Below are positions 7,412 through 16,670 of a stretch of 64,000 bases of DNA, in pieces. Made by a program: the position numbers and the translations under genes. Under the pieces are notes generated by a model. That model made no database searches. It saw nothing but the letters and a program-made list of their open reading frames with translations, and had not been told where the DNA came from. The stretch's first letter is position 1. Every line of letters begins with the position of its first letter. Where the stretch lies: contig JAETSB010000015.1 in the NCBI GenBank assembly GCA_021769865.1, positions 19,305 to 83,304 on the forward strand. The letters run 5' to 3'. Source of the stretch: Oscillospiraceae bacterium. Lineage in GTDB: Bacteria > Bacillota > Clostridia > Oscillospirales > Oscillospiraceae.

Positions 7412-8509
7412 ATGAACATTGGAACCCTGAAACGGGCCCCAGTGGGCTGTGTAAACACCCCGCTGGAGTACATGCCCCGCCTGTCCCGGGAGCTGGGAGG
7501 CGGGCGGCTCTATATCAAGCGGGACGATCTCACCGGCCTGGCCCTGGGCGGCAACAAGGCCCGGAAGCTGGACTACATCGTTCAGTACGCCCTGGAGAAC
7601 GGCTACACCGCCTTGATGACCTTCGGCGGCGTGCAGACCAATCACGGGCGTCTTACCGCCGCCGCCGCCATCCGGTACGGGCTCAAGCCCATTCTGGTGC
7701 TGAAAGGACCGCGGCCGGACTACCTGTCCGGGAATCTGCTGCTGGACCGGCTGATGGGCTGCGACCTCTATTTTGTGGATACTGAAGCCGCGGAGGTCCT
7801 GCCGGAGGCAGAGCGGGAGGCCGCGAAGCGGCGCTACCTGGAGGACTGCGCCCAGGCCATTATCGCCGACTACGAGGCCCGGGGGGAGAAAGTCCTCTCC
7901 ATCCCTGTGGGCGGGCAGACCGTCCACGGCTCTGCCGGGTACATCCAGGCCATCCCGGAGCTTATGGCCCAATGCGAGGCCCAGGATATCCACCCCAAAT
8001 ACCTGGTGGTGGGCTACGGCTCCACCGGCACCTTCGCCGGGCTCTGGGCCGGGGCGGCTTACTACCACGCTCCTTTTGAGGTGGTGGGCATCCCCATTGA
8101 GCCGGACTACCGCCCCCGGGAGGAGACGGCGGCCTTCATCAACCGACTCAGCGAGACCTTTGCGCTGGGCTTCACCTGCCGGGCGGAAGACCTGCGCCTG
8201 GAGACCGGCCCGGCGGAAGCCCCATACGGCGGCATAGGCTACAACGAGCCGGACCCTGTTACGCAGGAGCACATTGCCCTGCTGGCCCGGATGGAGGCGG
8301 TTTTCCTGGACCCCTGTTATACGGGGAAAGTTTTTTATGGCTTTACGGACCTGGTGCGCCGGGGCGTTCTCGCCGGGGACGCGGTGTTCCTGCATACCGG
8401 CGGCGCGCCGGGGCTCTGGAGCAGAGAGCACCTGGACGCCATGCAGTCTTCCCTCTGGTCCGGCAAGGCGGAGGACCGGGTCCACGTCATGAAGCTGGAG
8501 ATCCCCTGA
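7412..8509 (+). CDS. D-cysteine desulfhydrase/ACC deaminase family enzyme
   Basis: The 365-residue protein belongs to the fold-type II pyridoxal-phosphate family that includes D-cysteine desulfhydrase and ACC deaminase. The N-terminus has the family pattern YIKRDDLTGLALGGNKARKLDY (residues 31-52), whose Lys in GGNKARK should bind the cofactor; GGVQTNHGR (about 71-79) and YGSTGTFAGL (about 202-211) would hold the substrate carboxylate and the phosphate. D-cysteine desulfhydrase releases pyruvate, ammonia and sulfide, which fits the C-S lyase encoded upstream. The gene has its own sigma-A promoter placed so close that the apparent ribosome site AAAGGGA overlaps the predicted start of transcription. 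Sequence does not settle ACC deaminase versus desulfhydrase activity. Confidence 0.85.
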   Translation: MNIGTLKRAPVGCVNTPLEYMPRLSRELGGGRLYIKRDDLTGLALGGNKARKLDYIVQYALENGYTALMTFGGVQTNHGRLTAAAAIRYGLKPILVLKGPRPDYLSGNLLLDRLMGCDLYFVDTEAAEVLPEAEREAAKRRYLEDCAQAIIADYEARGEKVLSIPVGGQTVHGSAGYIQAIPELMAQCEAQDIHPKYLVVGYGSTGTFAGLWAGAAYYHAPFEVVGIPIEPDYRPREETAAFINRLSETFALGFTCRAEDLRLETGPAEAPYGGIGYNEPDPVTQEHIALLARMEAVFLDPCYTGKVFYGFTDLVRRGVLAGDAVFLHTGGAPGLWSREHLDAMQSSLWSGKAEDRVHVMKLEIP

Positions 8510-8530
8510 TCTTCCGGACCCCAGACGATG

Positions 8531-8558
8531 AAAAGAGGCCGCCCCGGCGGCCTCTTTT
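8531..8558 (+). terminator. Rho-independent terminator
   Basis: AAAAGAGGCCG and CGGCCTCTTTT form an 11-bp stem around CCCCGG; the closing T residues are part of the stem. It separates the desulfhydrase-like gene from the regulator. Confidence 0.8.
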
Positions 8559-8588
8559 CGGTATATGCCGAAGGAAAGGAGCCCGTCC

Positions 8589-10595
8589 ATGAAAAAGACC
8601 CTGGGGATCATCTCGAAGAGCAGGCGCATGGCCGATTTTTACGCCGGACTGCTGAGCGGTCTGTTCGGCGGCATGGCGGAAATATACGCTTCCAGCCTGG
8701 AGGACGGAAGCATCCGGAAGCTCCGGGACTGCGACCTTTACCTGGTCAGCGTCACCAGCTACGACCTGATCTACCACAGCTGGGCCAAGGAGTTTCTGCC
8801 CCCGGAGGCCCGGACGGTCCAGGCATCCGTCACTTTCAGCATGAAGACGGTGGAAGCCTTGCGGGCTTACCCCGAGGGGACGAAGGCCCTGCTGGTAAAC
8901 CAGACCCGGCACATGGCGATGGAGAGCATCTCCCAGCTCTACCACCTTGGAATTTCCAACATTGAGTTCCTTCCTTACTACCCCGGCGCGGAGAATCCTC
9001 CGGACATTTCCGCTGTGTTCACTCCCGGCGAGGCGGAGCTGGTCCCGCCCGGGGCGGATGTGGTGGACCTGGGCCACCGCCGCCTCACCGCCAACACCGT
9101 CTGCGAGCTCGCCCTGCGCCTGGGGAATCCGGCCTTTCTGGAAAGCCGGGAGTTTGCCGCCTACACCGCGTCCCTGGCGGACGTGGACTACTCTCTCCAG
9201 ACCCTTTCCTACAACAGCCTGACCATGGAGAGCAAGCTGGAGCTCATCCTCAACGCCCTGGACGCGGGCATCGTCTGCGTGGACGAGGAAGGGCTCATCA
9301 CCCTGGTAAACCGGGCCGCGGAGGAGCAGCTCTGTTCCCGGGGAGAGGAGCTGCTGGGCCGTTCCGCGGCGGAGGCCCTGCCGGAACTCTCCTTTGCCAA
9401 GGGCCCCAGGCTGGCCAGCATCCTGGGACGGGATTTCAGCGTCACCACCGCCCCGCTGTACATCCGGGAGCGGCCTCTGGGCACCTTCGCCATTCTGCGC
9501 CCCTTCCAGGAGGTGGAGGAGCAGCAAGCGACGCTGCGCCTCCAGAAAACGCCCAAGAGCCATCACGCCAAGTACACCTTCCAGGACATTGAGGGCGTCA
9601 GCCCCGCCATCCGCAGGACCCGGGAGATCGCCCGCCGCGTGGCGGGCAGCAGCGCCTCCATCATGCTGGACGGGGAGAGCGGCACCGGAAAGGAGCTCTT
9701 CGCCCAGGCCATCCACAACGCCTCTCCCCGAAGAGACCGGCCTTTTATTGCCGTCAACTGCGCGGCGCTGTCGGAGACCCTGCTGGAGAGCGAGCTCTTC
9801 GGCTATGAGGAAGGCGCGTTTACCGGCGCGAAGAGGGGCGGGCGGGCCGGCCTCTTCGAGTGCGCCCATCAGGGCACGCTGTTCCTGGATGAGATCGAGA
9901 CCATCAGCCCCGCCTTTCAGTCCAAGCTTCTCCGGGTCCTCCAGGAACAGGAGGTGGTCCGCATTGGCTCCGTGAGCCCGATTCCCGTAGACGTGCGGAT
10001 CCTCTCCGCTACCAATGAGGACCTGTCCGAACGCGTCCGGCAGGGCAGCTTCCGCCGGGACCTCTATTACCGGCTCAACGTCATCCCCCTCCACATTCCC
10101 GCCCTGCGGGAGCGGAGGGAGGACATCCTCCTCTTAGCTGAGAGCTTTCGCCGCCAGTTTCGGGCCTCCTTCACCCTGAGCAAGCCCGTCCAGGAGGCCC
10201 TGCTTCGCCACAGGTGGACCGGCAATATCCGGGAGCTGCGCAATTGCATGGAGTATCTCCACCACATGGGCCTGAAAGAGGTGACCCTGGAGGATCTGCC
10301 CGGGCAGTTTTCCGACCGCGCTCCCACCCGGTTTCGGGACAGGCCCGGCGTCTCCGGCAGGGAGTGGGCCGTCTGGCGGGTGCTGGGGGACCTCTATCCT
10401 CAGGGCCGGGGCATTGGCCGCCAGGGACTGGTCCGGGCCTGTGGAAGTTTGGGCGTCTGCCTCTCCGAGCATGAGGTTCGGGAGGAGCTGCGCCGCTTTC
10501 AAGGCGCGGGCTGGCTGGCGGTGTCCCAGGGCCGGAGCGGCACCCGCCTGACCGAAGCGGGGTATGCCCGCTATTTGGAGCTGCTGGACCCGTGA
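8589..10595 (+). CDS. Sigma-54-dependent activator, PrpR_N-PAS-AAA+
   Basis: This 668-residue enhancer-binding protein begins with a PrpR_N-type sensor (about residues 5-180), followed by a PAS-like segment opening LILNALDAGIVCVDEEG (about 218-235). The AAA+ domain runs from about 335: Walker A GESGTGKE near 361-368, the sigma-54 contact motif GAFTGA near 409-414, Walker B GTLFLDE near 435 and an arginine-finger-type FRRDLYYRLN near 487. GNIRELRN ends the AAA+ domain. The remaining 100 residues lack the usual Fis-type helix-turn-helix and instead resemble a winged helix (REWAVWRVLGDLY to TEAGYARYLELL). The start is chosen for AAAGGAG ahead of MKKTLG. It very likely activates the sigma-54 promoter at 4546, the only such site found nearby. 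Confidence 0.9.
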   Translation: MKKTLGIISKSRRMADFYAGLLSGLFGGMAEIYASSLEDGSIRKLRDCDLYLVSVTSYDLIYHSWAKEFLPPEARTVQASVTFSMKTVEALRAYPEGTKALLVNQTRHMAMESISQLYHLGISNIEFLPYYPGAENPPDISAVFTPGEAELVPPGADVVDLGHRRLTANTVCELALRLGNPAFLESREFAAYTASLADVDYSLQTLSYNSLTMESKLELILNALDAGIVCVDEEGLITLVNRAAEEQLCSRGEELLGRSAAEALPELSFAKGPRLASILGRDFSVTTAPLYIRERPLGTFAILRPFQEVEEQQATLRLQKTPKSHHAKYTFQDIEGVSPAIRRTREIARRVAGSSASIMLDGESGTGKELFAQAIHNASPRRDRPFIAVNCAALSETLLESELFGYEEGAFTGAKRGGRAGLFECAHQGTLFLDEIETISPAFQSKLLRVLQEQEVVRIGSVSPIPVDVRILSATNEDLSERVRQGSFRRDLYYRLNVIPLHIPALRERREDILLLAESFRRQFRASFTLSKPVQEALLRHRWTGNIRELRNCMEYLHHMGLKEVTLEDLPGQFSDRAPTRFRDRPGVSGREWAVWRVLGDLYPQGRGIGRQGLVRACGSLGVCLSEHEVREELRRFQGAGWLAVSQGRSGTRLTEAGYARYLELLDP

Positions 10596-10645
10596 GAATG
10601 GAGCTGCAATTTTGTGGAATTGGAAAAGATAGTAAAACTCTTTTC

Positions 10646-10674
10646 TTGACAGTCTGATGTCTGCGTGCGATAAT
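10646..10674 (+). promoter_or_regulatory. Sigma-A promoter of nifJ
   Basis: TTGACA (10646-10651), 17 bp and GATAAT (10669-10674). The leader is about 55 nt and ends in an AGAAGGGGG ribosome site. Confidence 0.85.
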
Positions 10675-10736
10675 AGACGTATGAATTTTACGTCCCGGAA
10701 TCGCGCGGACCGGGCGGATCAGAGAAGGGGGATTTT

Positions 10737-13700
10737 ATGAAACGCAAGACCATGGACGGCAACGAGGCCGCCGCCTACGCCAGCTACGCCTTTACCGAGG
10801 TCGCGACCATCTATCCCATCACGCCCTCCAGCCCCATGGCGGAGCATGTGGACACCTGGGCCGCCAACGGCATGAAGAACCTCTTCGGCCAGCCTGTCAG
10901 GCTCATGGAGATGCAGAGCGAGGCCGGGGCCTGCGGGGCCATGCACGGCTCTCTGGAGGCCGGGGCCCTCACCACCAGCTACACCGCCAGCCAAGGTCTG
11001 ATGCTGATGGTGCCGCCCCTGTACCGCATCGCTGGACAGCTGCTCCCCGGCGTCATCCACGTGGCCGCCCGGACTGTGGGCACCAGCGCCTTCTCCATCT
11101 TCGGCGACCACTCCGACGTCATGGCCTGCCGCCAGACGGGCTTTGCCCAGCTGGCCTCCTCCTGCGTCCAGGAGTGCATGGACCTGGCGGCGGTGGCCCA
11201 CCTGTCCGCCATTCGCTCCCGGGTGCCCTTCATGCACTTCTTCGACGGCTTCCGGACCTCCCACGAGATCCAGAAGATCGACGTGCTGGACTATGGCGAC
11301 CTGGCCGGCATGGTGGACCGGGAGGCCCTGGACCGCTTCCGGGGGAACGCGCTGAACAGCGAGCACCCCCTGATGCGCTCCACCGTCATCAACCCGGACA
11401 CGGCCTTCCAGCTCCGGGAGGCGGTGAACCCCTACTACGACGCCGTCCCCGGCATCGTGGAGGATTACATGGTTCAAATGTCCGCTCTGACAGGGCGGGA
11501 CTACCGGCTCTTCAACTATTACGGCGACCCTCAGGCGGAGCAGGTGGTCGTAGCCATGGGCAGCGTCTCCGGCTGCCTTCAGGAGGTGGTCCGGTACCTG
11601 AACGCCCAGGGCCGCAAGGTGGGATTCCTCCAGGTCCGACTGTACCGGCCCTTCAGCGCAAAGCACTTCCTGGCCGCCCTGCCGGAGAGCTGCAAGCTGC
11701 TGACGGTCCTGGACCGGACCAAGGAGCCCGGCGCGGGGGGCGAGCCCCTCTATAAGGACGTGTGCTCCGTCCTCCAGCACGGCAGCCGCCAGGTCCAGGT
11801 GCTGGGGGGCCGCTACGGCCTCTCCAGCAAGGACACCACCCCTGCCCAGATGATCGCCGTTTACGACAACATGGCAGGAGAGCAGAAGGACCACTTCACC
11901 GTGGGCATCACCGACGACGTGGCCCACCACTCCCTGCCCATCGGGGAAAACGTGGTCACCGCCGACGCCCGGACCATCAGCTGCAAGTTCTGGGGCCTGG
12001 GGTCCGACGGCACCGTGGGCGCCAACAAGAATTCCATCAAGATCATCGGGGACAACACGGACCAGTACGTCCAGGCGTACTTTGAGTACGACACGAAAAA
12101 GTCCGGCGGCGTGACGAAAAGCCACCTCCGCTTCGGGCATACGCCGATTCTCTCTACGTACTATGTCACCATGGCGGACTTCATCGCCTGCCACAACCAG
12201 AGCTACATTTCTAAATATGACATTGTCAACGAGCTGAAGGAGGGCGGGACCTTCCTGCTGAACTGCAACTGGGCCGACGCCGACCTGGAGACCCATCTCC
12301 CCAACAAGGTCAAGCGCCTCCTGGCGGAGCGGAAGGCGAAGTTCTACACCATTGACGCCAACGCCGCCGCCGAGGCCATCGGCCTGGGGAACCGGACCAA
12401 CAGCGTCCTCCAGGCCGCTTTCTTCAAGCTCTCCGGCGTCCTGCCCGTGGACCAGGCGGTGGACTACATGAAGGCCGCCATTCAAAAGACCTACGGCCGC
12501 AAGGGCGATAAGGTGGTCAGCATGAACTGCGCCGCCGTGGACGCGGGGCTGACCGGCCTTCATGAGATCGCCGTCCCCGCCGCCTGGGCGAACCTCGCCG
12601 ACGAGCCGGAGGCGGTGGATACCACCTCTCCCTGGTACGTCCGCACGGTTATGCGGGCCGTCAACGCTCAGAAGGGCGACAGCCTCCCCGTCAGCGCGTT
12701 CAAAGACGCGGCGGACGGCAGTGTGCCCATGGCCACCTCGAAATACGAGAAGCGGGGCTTCGCCTCCCACGTGGCCAGCTGGCTCCCGGAAAACTGCATT
12801 GGCTGCAACCTTTGCTCCCTCATGTGCCCCCACGCCGCCATCCGGCCCTTCCTGCTGAATGAGGAGGAGGTCCAAAAGGCCCCGGCGGGCTACGTGACGA
12901 AGGAGGCCAAGGGCAAGGGCTTCGAGGGTCTCCGCTTCCGCATCCAGATCGATCCCCTGGACTGCACCGGCTGCGGCACCTGCGCCGCCGCCTGTATCGC
13001 GAAGGAAAAGGCCATCGTCATGCGGCCCATCGAGGAGGAGCTGCCCCAGCAGCTGGGCTGGGACTATAGCCTCTCCCTCTCCCCCAAGCCCAACCCCATG
13101 AACAAGTTCACCGTCAAGGGAAGCCAGTACGAGCAGCCCCTGCTGGAGTTCTCCGGGGCCTGCGCAGGCTGCGGCGAGACGCCCTATATGAAGCTGCTGA
13201 CCCAGCTCTTTGGCGAACGCATGGTCGTCGCCAACGCCACGGGCTGCACCCAGGCATGGGGGTTCAGCGTCCCCAGCTACCCCTACACCACCAAGTCCAA
13301 CGGAAGGGGCCCGGCGCTGTCCAACTCCCTCTTTGAGAACAACGCCGAGTACTCCCTGGGCATGGTGCTGAGCGTCCGCCAGCAGCGGCTTCGCCTCCAG
13401 CGGGAGGCCCGGGAACTCCTGGAGGAGACGGGAGACGAGGCCCTGAAAGCGGCCCTCTCCGCCTGGCTGGACGGCTTTGAGGACAAGGAGCGAACCATCG
13501 AGCTCAGCGACGCGGTGATAGCCGCCCTGAAAAACACTGCCGAGACCGGGGAGAAGGTCGAGGCCGTCCGCAAGGCCCAGGACCATCTGGTGAAAAAGAG
13601 CATGTGGATGTACGGCGGCGACGGCTGGGCCTATGACATCGGCTACGGCGGCCTGGACCACGTGCTGGCCTCCGGGGAGGACGTGAACATCCTGGTGGTG

Positions 13701-14303
13701 GACACCGAAGTCTACTCCAACACCGGCGGCCAGTCCTCCAAGGCCACGCCCTTCGGGGCCGTCGCCCAGTTCGCCGCCGCGGGCAAGCGGACGGAGAAGA
13801 AGGACTTAGGGATGCTGGCCACCCAGTACCAGAACGTGTATGTGGCCTCTGTTGCCCTGGGGGCGGACCCCGCCCAGTACATCAAGGCCCTCCGGGAGGC
13901 GGAGGCCCACGACGGGCCGTCTCTCATCGTGGCCTACGCCCCCTGCATCAACCACGGCATCGTCAAGGGCATGGCCTGGGCCCAGGAGGAGGCCAAGCTG
14001 GCCGTCCGCAGCGGCTACTGGGTCCTCTACCGTTACGATCCCAAGCGGAAGGCCGAGGGCAAGAACCCCTTTATGCTGGACTTCAAAGAGCCCCGCTACG
14101 ACCTCCGGGAGTTCTTCATGGGCGAGGTCCGGTTCAACTCCCTGCAAAGAACCTTCCCCGAGGCGGCGGAGGCCCTGCTGGTGGAGGCCCGGAACCAGTG
14201 CCGGAACCGCTGGGCCCGGTACACCCACCTGGCGGCTCAGGATTACTCCCGCCTGCTGGACGTGCTGGAGGACTATCCCATCAACGCCCAGGAGAAGGTA
14301 TAG
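10737..14303 (+). CDS. nifJ: Pyruvate:ferredoxin (flavodoxin) oxidoreductase
   Basis: The 1188-residue single-chain enzyme converts pyruvate and CoA to acetyl-CoA, CO2 and reduced ferredoxin, the central step of pyruvate use in anaerobes. The length is normal. Order of parts: N-terminal pyrimidine-binding domain starting with TMDGNEAAAYASYAFTEVA and YPITPSSPMAE; gamma-type domain near residues 420-620; two [4Fe-4S] ferredoxin motifs, CIGCNLCSLMCP near 687 and CTGCGTCAAAC near 743; and a C-terminal thiamine diphosphate domain with CAGCGETPY near 808, GDGWAYDIGYGG and NTGGQSSK. All Cys ligands are present. It stands alone between its own sigma-A promoter and a strong terminator. Confidence 0.97.
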   Translation: MKRKTMDGNEAAAYASYAFTEVATIYPITPSSPMAEHVDTWAANGMKNLFGQPVRLMEMQSEAGACGAMHGSLEAGALTTSYTASQGLMLMVPPLYRIAGQLLPGVIHVAARTVGTSAFSIFGDHSDVMACRQTGFAQLASSCVQECMDLAAVAHLSAIRSRVPFMHFFDGFRTSHEIQKIDVLDYGDLAGMVDREALDRFRGNALNSEHPLMRSTVINPDTAFQLREAVNPYYDAVPGIVEDYMVQMSALTGRDYRLFNYYGDPQAEQVVVAMGSVSGCLQEVVRYLNAQGRKVGFLQVRLYRPFSAKHFLAALPESCKLLTVLDRTKEPGAGGEPLYKDVCSVLQHGSRQVQVLGGRYGLSSKDTTPAQMIAVYDNMAGEQKDHFTVGITDDVAHHSLPIGENVVTADARTISCKFWGLGSDGTVGANKNSIKIIGDNTDQYVQAYFEYDTKKSGGVTKSHLRFGHTPILSTYYVTMADFIACHNQSYISKYDIVNELKEGGTFLLNCNWADADLETHLPNKVKRLLAERKAKFYTIDANAAAEAIGLGNRTNSVLQAAFFKLSGVLPVDQAVDYMKAAIQKTYGRKGDKVVSMNCAAVDAGLTGLHEIAVPAAWANLADEPEAVDTTSPWYVRTVMRAVNAQKGDSLPVSAFKDAADGSVPMATSKYEKRGFASHVASWLPENCIGCNLCSLMCPHAAIRPFLLNEEEVQKAPAGYVTKEAKGKGFEGLRFRIQIDPLDCTGCGTCAAACIAKEKAIVMRPIEEELPQQLGWDYSLSLSPKPNPMNKFTVKGSQYEQPLLEFSGACAGCGETPYMKLLTQLFGERMVVANATGCTQAWGFSVPSYPYTTKSNGRGPALSNSLFENNAEYSLGMVLSVRQQRLRLQREARELLEETGDEALKAALSAWLDGFEDKERTIELSDAVIAALKNTAETGEKVEAVRKAQDHLVKKSMWMYGGDGWAYDIGYGGLDHVLASGEDVNILVVDTEVYSNTGGQSSKATPFGAVAQFAAAGKRTEKKDLGMLATQYQNVYVASVALGADPAQYIKALREAEAHDGPSLIVAYAPCINHGIVKGMAWAQEEAKLAVRSGYWVLYRYDPKRKAEGKNPFMLDFKEPRYDLREFFMGEVRFNSLQRTFPEAAEALLVEARNQCRNRWARYTHLAAQDYSRLLDVLEDYPINAQEKV

Positions 14304-14325
14304 CCATTATAAGACAATCCTTTCA

Positions 14326-14360
14326 GCGGCCCCGCGCTATTGGCGCGGGGCCGCTTTTTT
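14326..14360 (+). terminator. Rho-independent terminator of nifJ
   Basis: GCGGCCCCGCGC and GCGCGGGGCCGC form a perfect 12-bp stem with a 5-nt loop, followed directly by six T. Confidence 0.95.
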
Positions 14361-14387
14361 GACGTTTTCCCGGGCCTGGCGTACAAT
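14359..14387 (+). promoter_or_regulatory. Sigma-A promoter of the ECF operon
   Basis: TTGACG (14359-14364), 17 bp and TACAAT (14382-14387). The -35 box overlaps the T-tract of the nifJ terminator. Confidence 0.75.
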
Positions 14388-14476
14388 CCAACCGCGGGAA
14401 AAATTTTTTTCACCGGCGCGTCACATTCTGACCCGCCGGTTCGTTTAGGAGTATAGAGACGAAGGGAGGCGGCGGG

Positions 14477-14995
14477 ATGCTGATTTACTTGCAGTCAATT
14501 GAAGACCCCGAGGACCGGACGCGGTTTGAGGCGATGTACAGCGCCTACCGGGGACTGATGTTCCACGTGGCCAATCGCATCCTGCAAAACCCCCAGGACG
14601 CGGAGGACGCGGTGCACCTGGCCTTCCTCAGTCTCGCGAGCTGCCGCCTTCTCCCGGAGCTGGGGCCCCAGGCCCGGCACCTGGCCGCCGTCACGGCGGA
14701 GCGGAAGGCCATTGACCTTTACCGGGCCCAAAAGCGGCGGCCGGAGGTGGAGCTGGAGGATGAGGAACACATCCCCGGCTGTGCCCCGCCGCCCTCCGAC
14801 GGGACCCTGGCGGGGGCCATGGCGGCCCTGCCTCCCCGGTACCGGGAGGCCCTGCTGCTGAAGTACTACAACGGCTATTCCGCCGCCGAGGTGGCTGAGC
14901 TCCTGGGGACCACGGCGGCCAACGTGCGCCAGATTCTCGCCAGAGCTAAGCGCAAGCTGGCCGAGGAGCTGGCGGAAAGGGGGGAAATCGTATGA
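14477..14995 (+). CDS. ECF-type RNA polymerase sigma factor
   Basis: The 172-residue protein has the two-domain layout of ECF sigma factors. Region 2 (about residues 15-80) includes NPQDAEDAVHLAFL, a variant of the usual DAEDxxQ/HxxF block, and region 4 (about 115-165) reads LPPRYREALLLKYYNGYSAAEVAELLGTT with a recognition helix AANVRQILARAKRKL. It overlaps the next gene by 4 nt (ATGA), so translation is probably coupled. That gene encodes a single-pass membrane protein, the standard arrangement for an ECF factor and its regulator. The promoter upstream looks like sigma-A rather than an autoregulated ECF promoter. The inducing signal is unknown. Confidence 0.9.
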   Translation: MLIYLQSIEDPEDRTRFEAMYSAYRGLMFHVANRILQNPQDAEDAVHLAFLSLASCRLLPELGPQARHLAAVTAERKAIDLYRAQKRRPEVELEDEEHIPGCAPPPSDGTLAGAMAALPPRYREALLLKYYNGYSAAEVAELLGTTAANVRQILARAKRKLAEELAERGEIV

Positions 14996-15645
14996 ACATC
15001 ACCGACGAGATGCTGTCCGCCGCGGCCCGGTCGGCGGCGGAGCGCTGGCTGAATACCCTCCCGGGACGGGAGGACTGCGGGCATGACTTTTCCCTGACCT
15101 TTGAGGCATCCATGACCGCCCTGCTGAGGCGGCGGCGGAGGCGGCGCTGGAAGACCCTGGCCCTGCTGGCGGCGGTGATCGGGGTCCTGGCGGCGCTGCT
15201 GGTGGGCGTGGGCGCGGAGCGAAAGGACGACTACCGGGTCTACGCCGCTCAGGACGACGGCTTTGTCACCTATGTAATCCGGCCCAGGGAGGACCCCTTT
15301 TCTCATGGGCCCCACCGGATGACGCCGGGCTGGCTTCCGGAGGGCTACGTTATTGAGGAATCCGTTGACCTTGACCTCGGGTTTCGCACACGTTATGTCC
15401 ACAGCGGCGACGAGACAAAGTATATCACCCTGTATCAGCGCTGCGCCGGAGACGACGTCGGCACGCTGCTAGGCGATTACGAAATCGAGGACGTTCAAGT
15501 GGACGGAAAGGACGCCCTCCTGCTCTCGGAGGCCGACGGCGAGCGCCTTCTGCTGTGGTCCAACGGCCCCAACGTCTATAAGCTGTTCAGCGGTTCCCTG
15601 GAGAAGGAGGACCTGCTCCACATCGCGAACAATTTGAAATGGTAA
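14992..15645 (+). CDS. DUF4367 membrane protein, putative anti-sigma partner
   Basis: This 217-residue protein has a short cytoplasmic N-terminus (about 45 residues), an Arg-rich stretch RRRRRRRW and one membrane helix (about residues 56-74), placing the rest outside the cell. The outer part has the DUF4367 pattern: TPGWLPEGYVIEE near 105, a YITLYQR block near 145 and a final LLHIANNLKW. DUF4367 proteins are commonly encoded next to ECF sigma factors, and the ATGA overlap with 14477-14995 supports a sigma/anti-sigma pair. The N-terminal part does not show the HxxxCxxC zinc motif of classical ZAS anti-sigma factors, so the mode of sigma binding is open. Confidence 0.85.
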   Translation: MNITDEMLSAAARSAAERWLNTLPGREDCGHDFSLTFEASMTALLRRRRRRRWKTLALLAAVIGVLAALLVGVGAERKDDYRVYAAQDDGFVTYVIRPREDPFSHGPHRMTPGWLPEGYVIEESVDLDLGFRTRYVHSGDETKYITLYQRCAGDDVGTLLGDYEIEDVQVDGKDALLLSEADGERLLLWSNGPNVYKLFSGSLEKEDLLHIANNLKW

Positions 15646-15658
15646 AGGAGAACGAAAC

Positions 15659-16536
15659 ATGCGTCACGGCAAACGAGAGATGAGAAAGAACTACACCCCC
15701 TTCGCGGCGGGCATGGTCACCATGGTCCTGTTGATCGGGCTGATCTCCGCATCCTTCGCGGCGAACGGCGACGCCAAGGACCAGTCTTCCGGCGGGGCAG
15801 AGCCTGCCCAGGTCGGCGTGGGCATCTTCCTGAAGCAGCAGATCGCCCCCGGCGAGACCTTGACCACGGAACAGGGCGGTACAGCCCCCAAGGTCTTGTC
15901 CTATGCCGACAGTAGAGGGGAGACCCATTACTACATTGAGGCCGCCGCCGTAGCGGAATTGTTCGACGTGACCGGCGGCGTCAACTTCCATGAGGAGGCC
16001 AACCAGCTGGAATTTGGAGCCGCCCCCCGCAAAAGCAAGGACGGCCAGGAGGATTGGAGCAACGAGCTGTATACCATCCGGGAGCGGACCGACTTTATGC
16101 TTGCCGTCGTAACCGACGGCAAGGGAAACAGCGTGCTGACCGGAGGCAACCTCCCCAGCAGCAGCGGCGCATTTACCATCAACTACACGGATACGCCTTT
16201 GGAGGAGAAGGCGCGGACATGGGAGAAGCACAAGGAATACCTCCAGGCCGCGCCGTCCTATGGGGAGACCGGCGGTATGTTCACCGAGGTGGACCCGGCG
16301 GAAATCAACATCGGAAGCCTTTCCGGCATTGCCATCAAGGAGCGGGAGTACACGGACCCCGAGGAGGTCGACCGGACCATTCACTTTACCTCCCGGCGGG
16401 GCAGAAAATCACCCGGGCCTTCCGCATCGACGAGAACAAGCCCCTGGAAAACCAGCTCCAGGTTCTGGCCACGCCCCTGGGCCCCGGCGGCGTCAGCGTC
16501 AAGCTGACCGCGGAGCAGTACCGCAGCGGCCAGTAA
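15659..16536 (+). pseudogene. Exported protein interrupted by a frameshift
   Basis: A reading frame starts at 15659 after AAGGAG and encodes an N-terminal membrane anchor or signal segment (about residues 15-35) and a soluble domain of about 200 residues containing YYIEAAAVAELFDVTGGVNF, reminiscent of stalk-type substrate-binding domains. At about 16391 the coding pattern moves to another frame: the frame-2 sequence degrades into Ser/Pro/Arg-rich text and stops at 16507, while the neighbouring frame reads LPAGQKITRAFRIDENKP and runs to a stop at 16536. Restoring one C in the run at 16389-16393 joins the two into one protein of about 292 residues. It is either a real mutation or a sequencing error. 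It follows the ECF/DUF4367 pair by 13 bp and was probably cotranscribed. Confidence 0.75.
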
Positions 16537-16607
16537 AAGCGCTGTTAAAATTTTGTGCAGAGTGTATAAATTTTCCAGCTGAACCTAAAGGTATCACCTT
16601 TTTCCCC

Positions 16608-16636
16608 TTGCCTTTTTTGGGCGGTTATTGTATACT
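16608..16636 (+). promoter_or_regulatory. Sigma-A promoter of the LytTR gene
   Basis: TTGCCT (16608-16613), 17 bp and TATACT (16631-16636), about 35 bp before the GTG start. Confidence 0.75.
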
Positions 16637-16670
16637 ATTGTTACAAGAATCACAAAGGGGAGGGAGTTCC

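Noticed and set aside
10719..13661. Very long open frame (about 980 codons) on the strand opposite nifJ
   Set aside because: It is the GC-rich antisense shadow of nifJ: its translation is Gly/Val/His/Gln-rich without domain patterns. Similar long shadows opposite the NhaC-type gene, thrS, glgP, glgB, feoB and the TRAP genes were rejected for the same reason.
16260..16670. Upstream extension of the LytTR protein
   Set aside because: It is an alternative frame of the frameshifted exported gene; promoter, ribosome site and GTG at 16671 explain the start.
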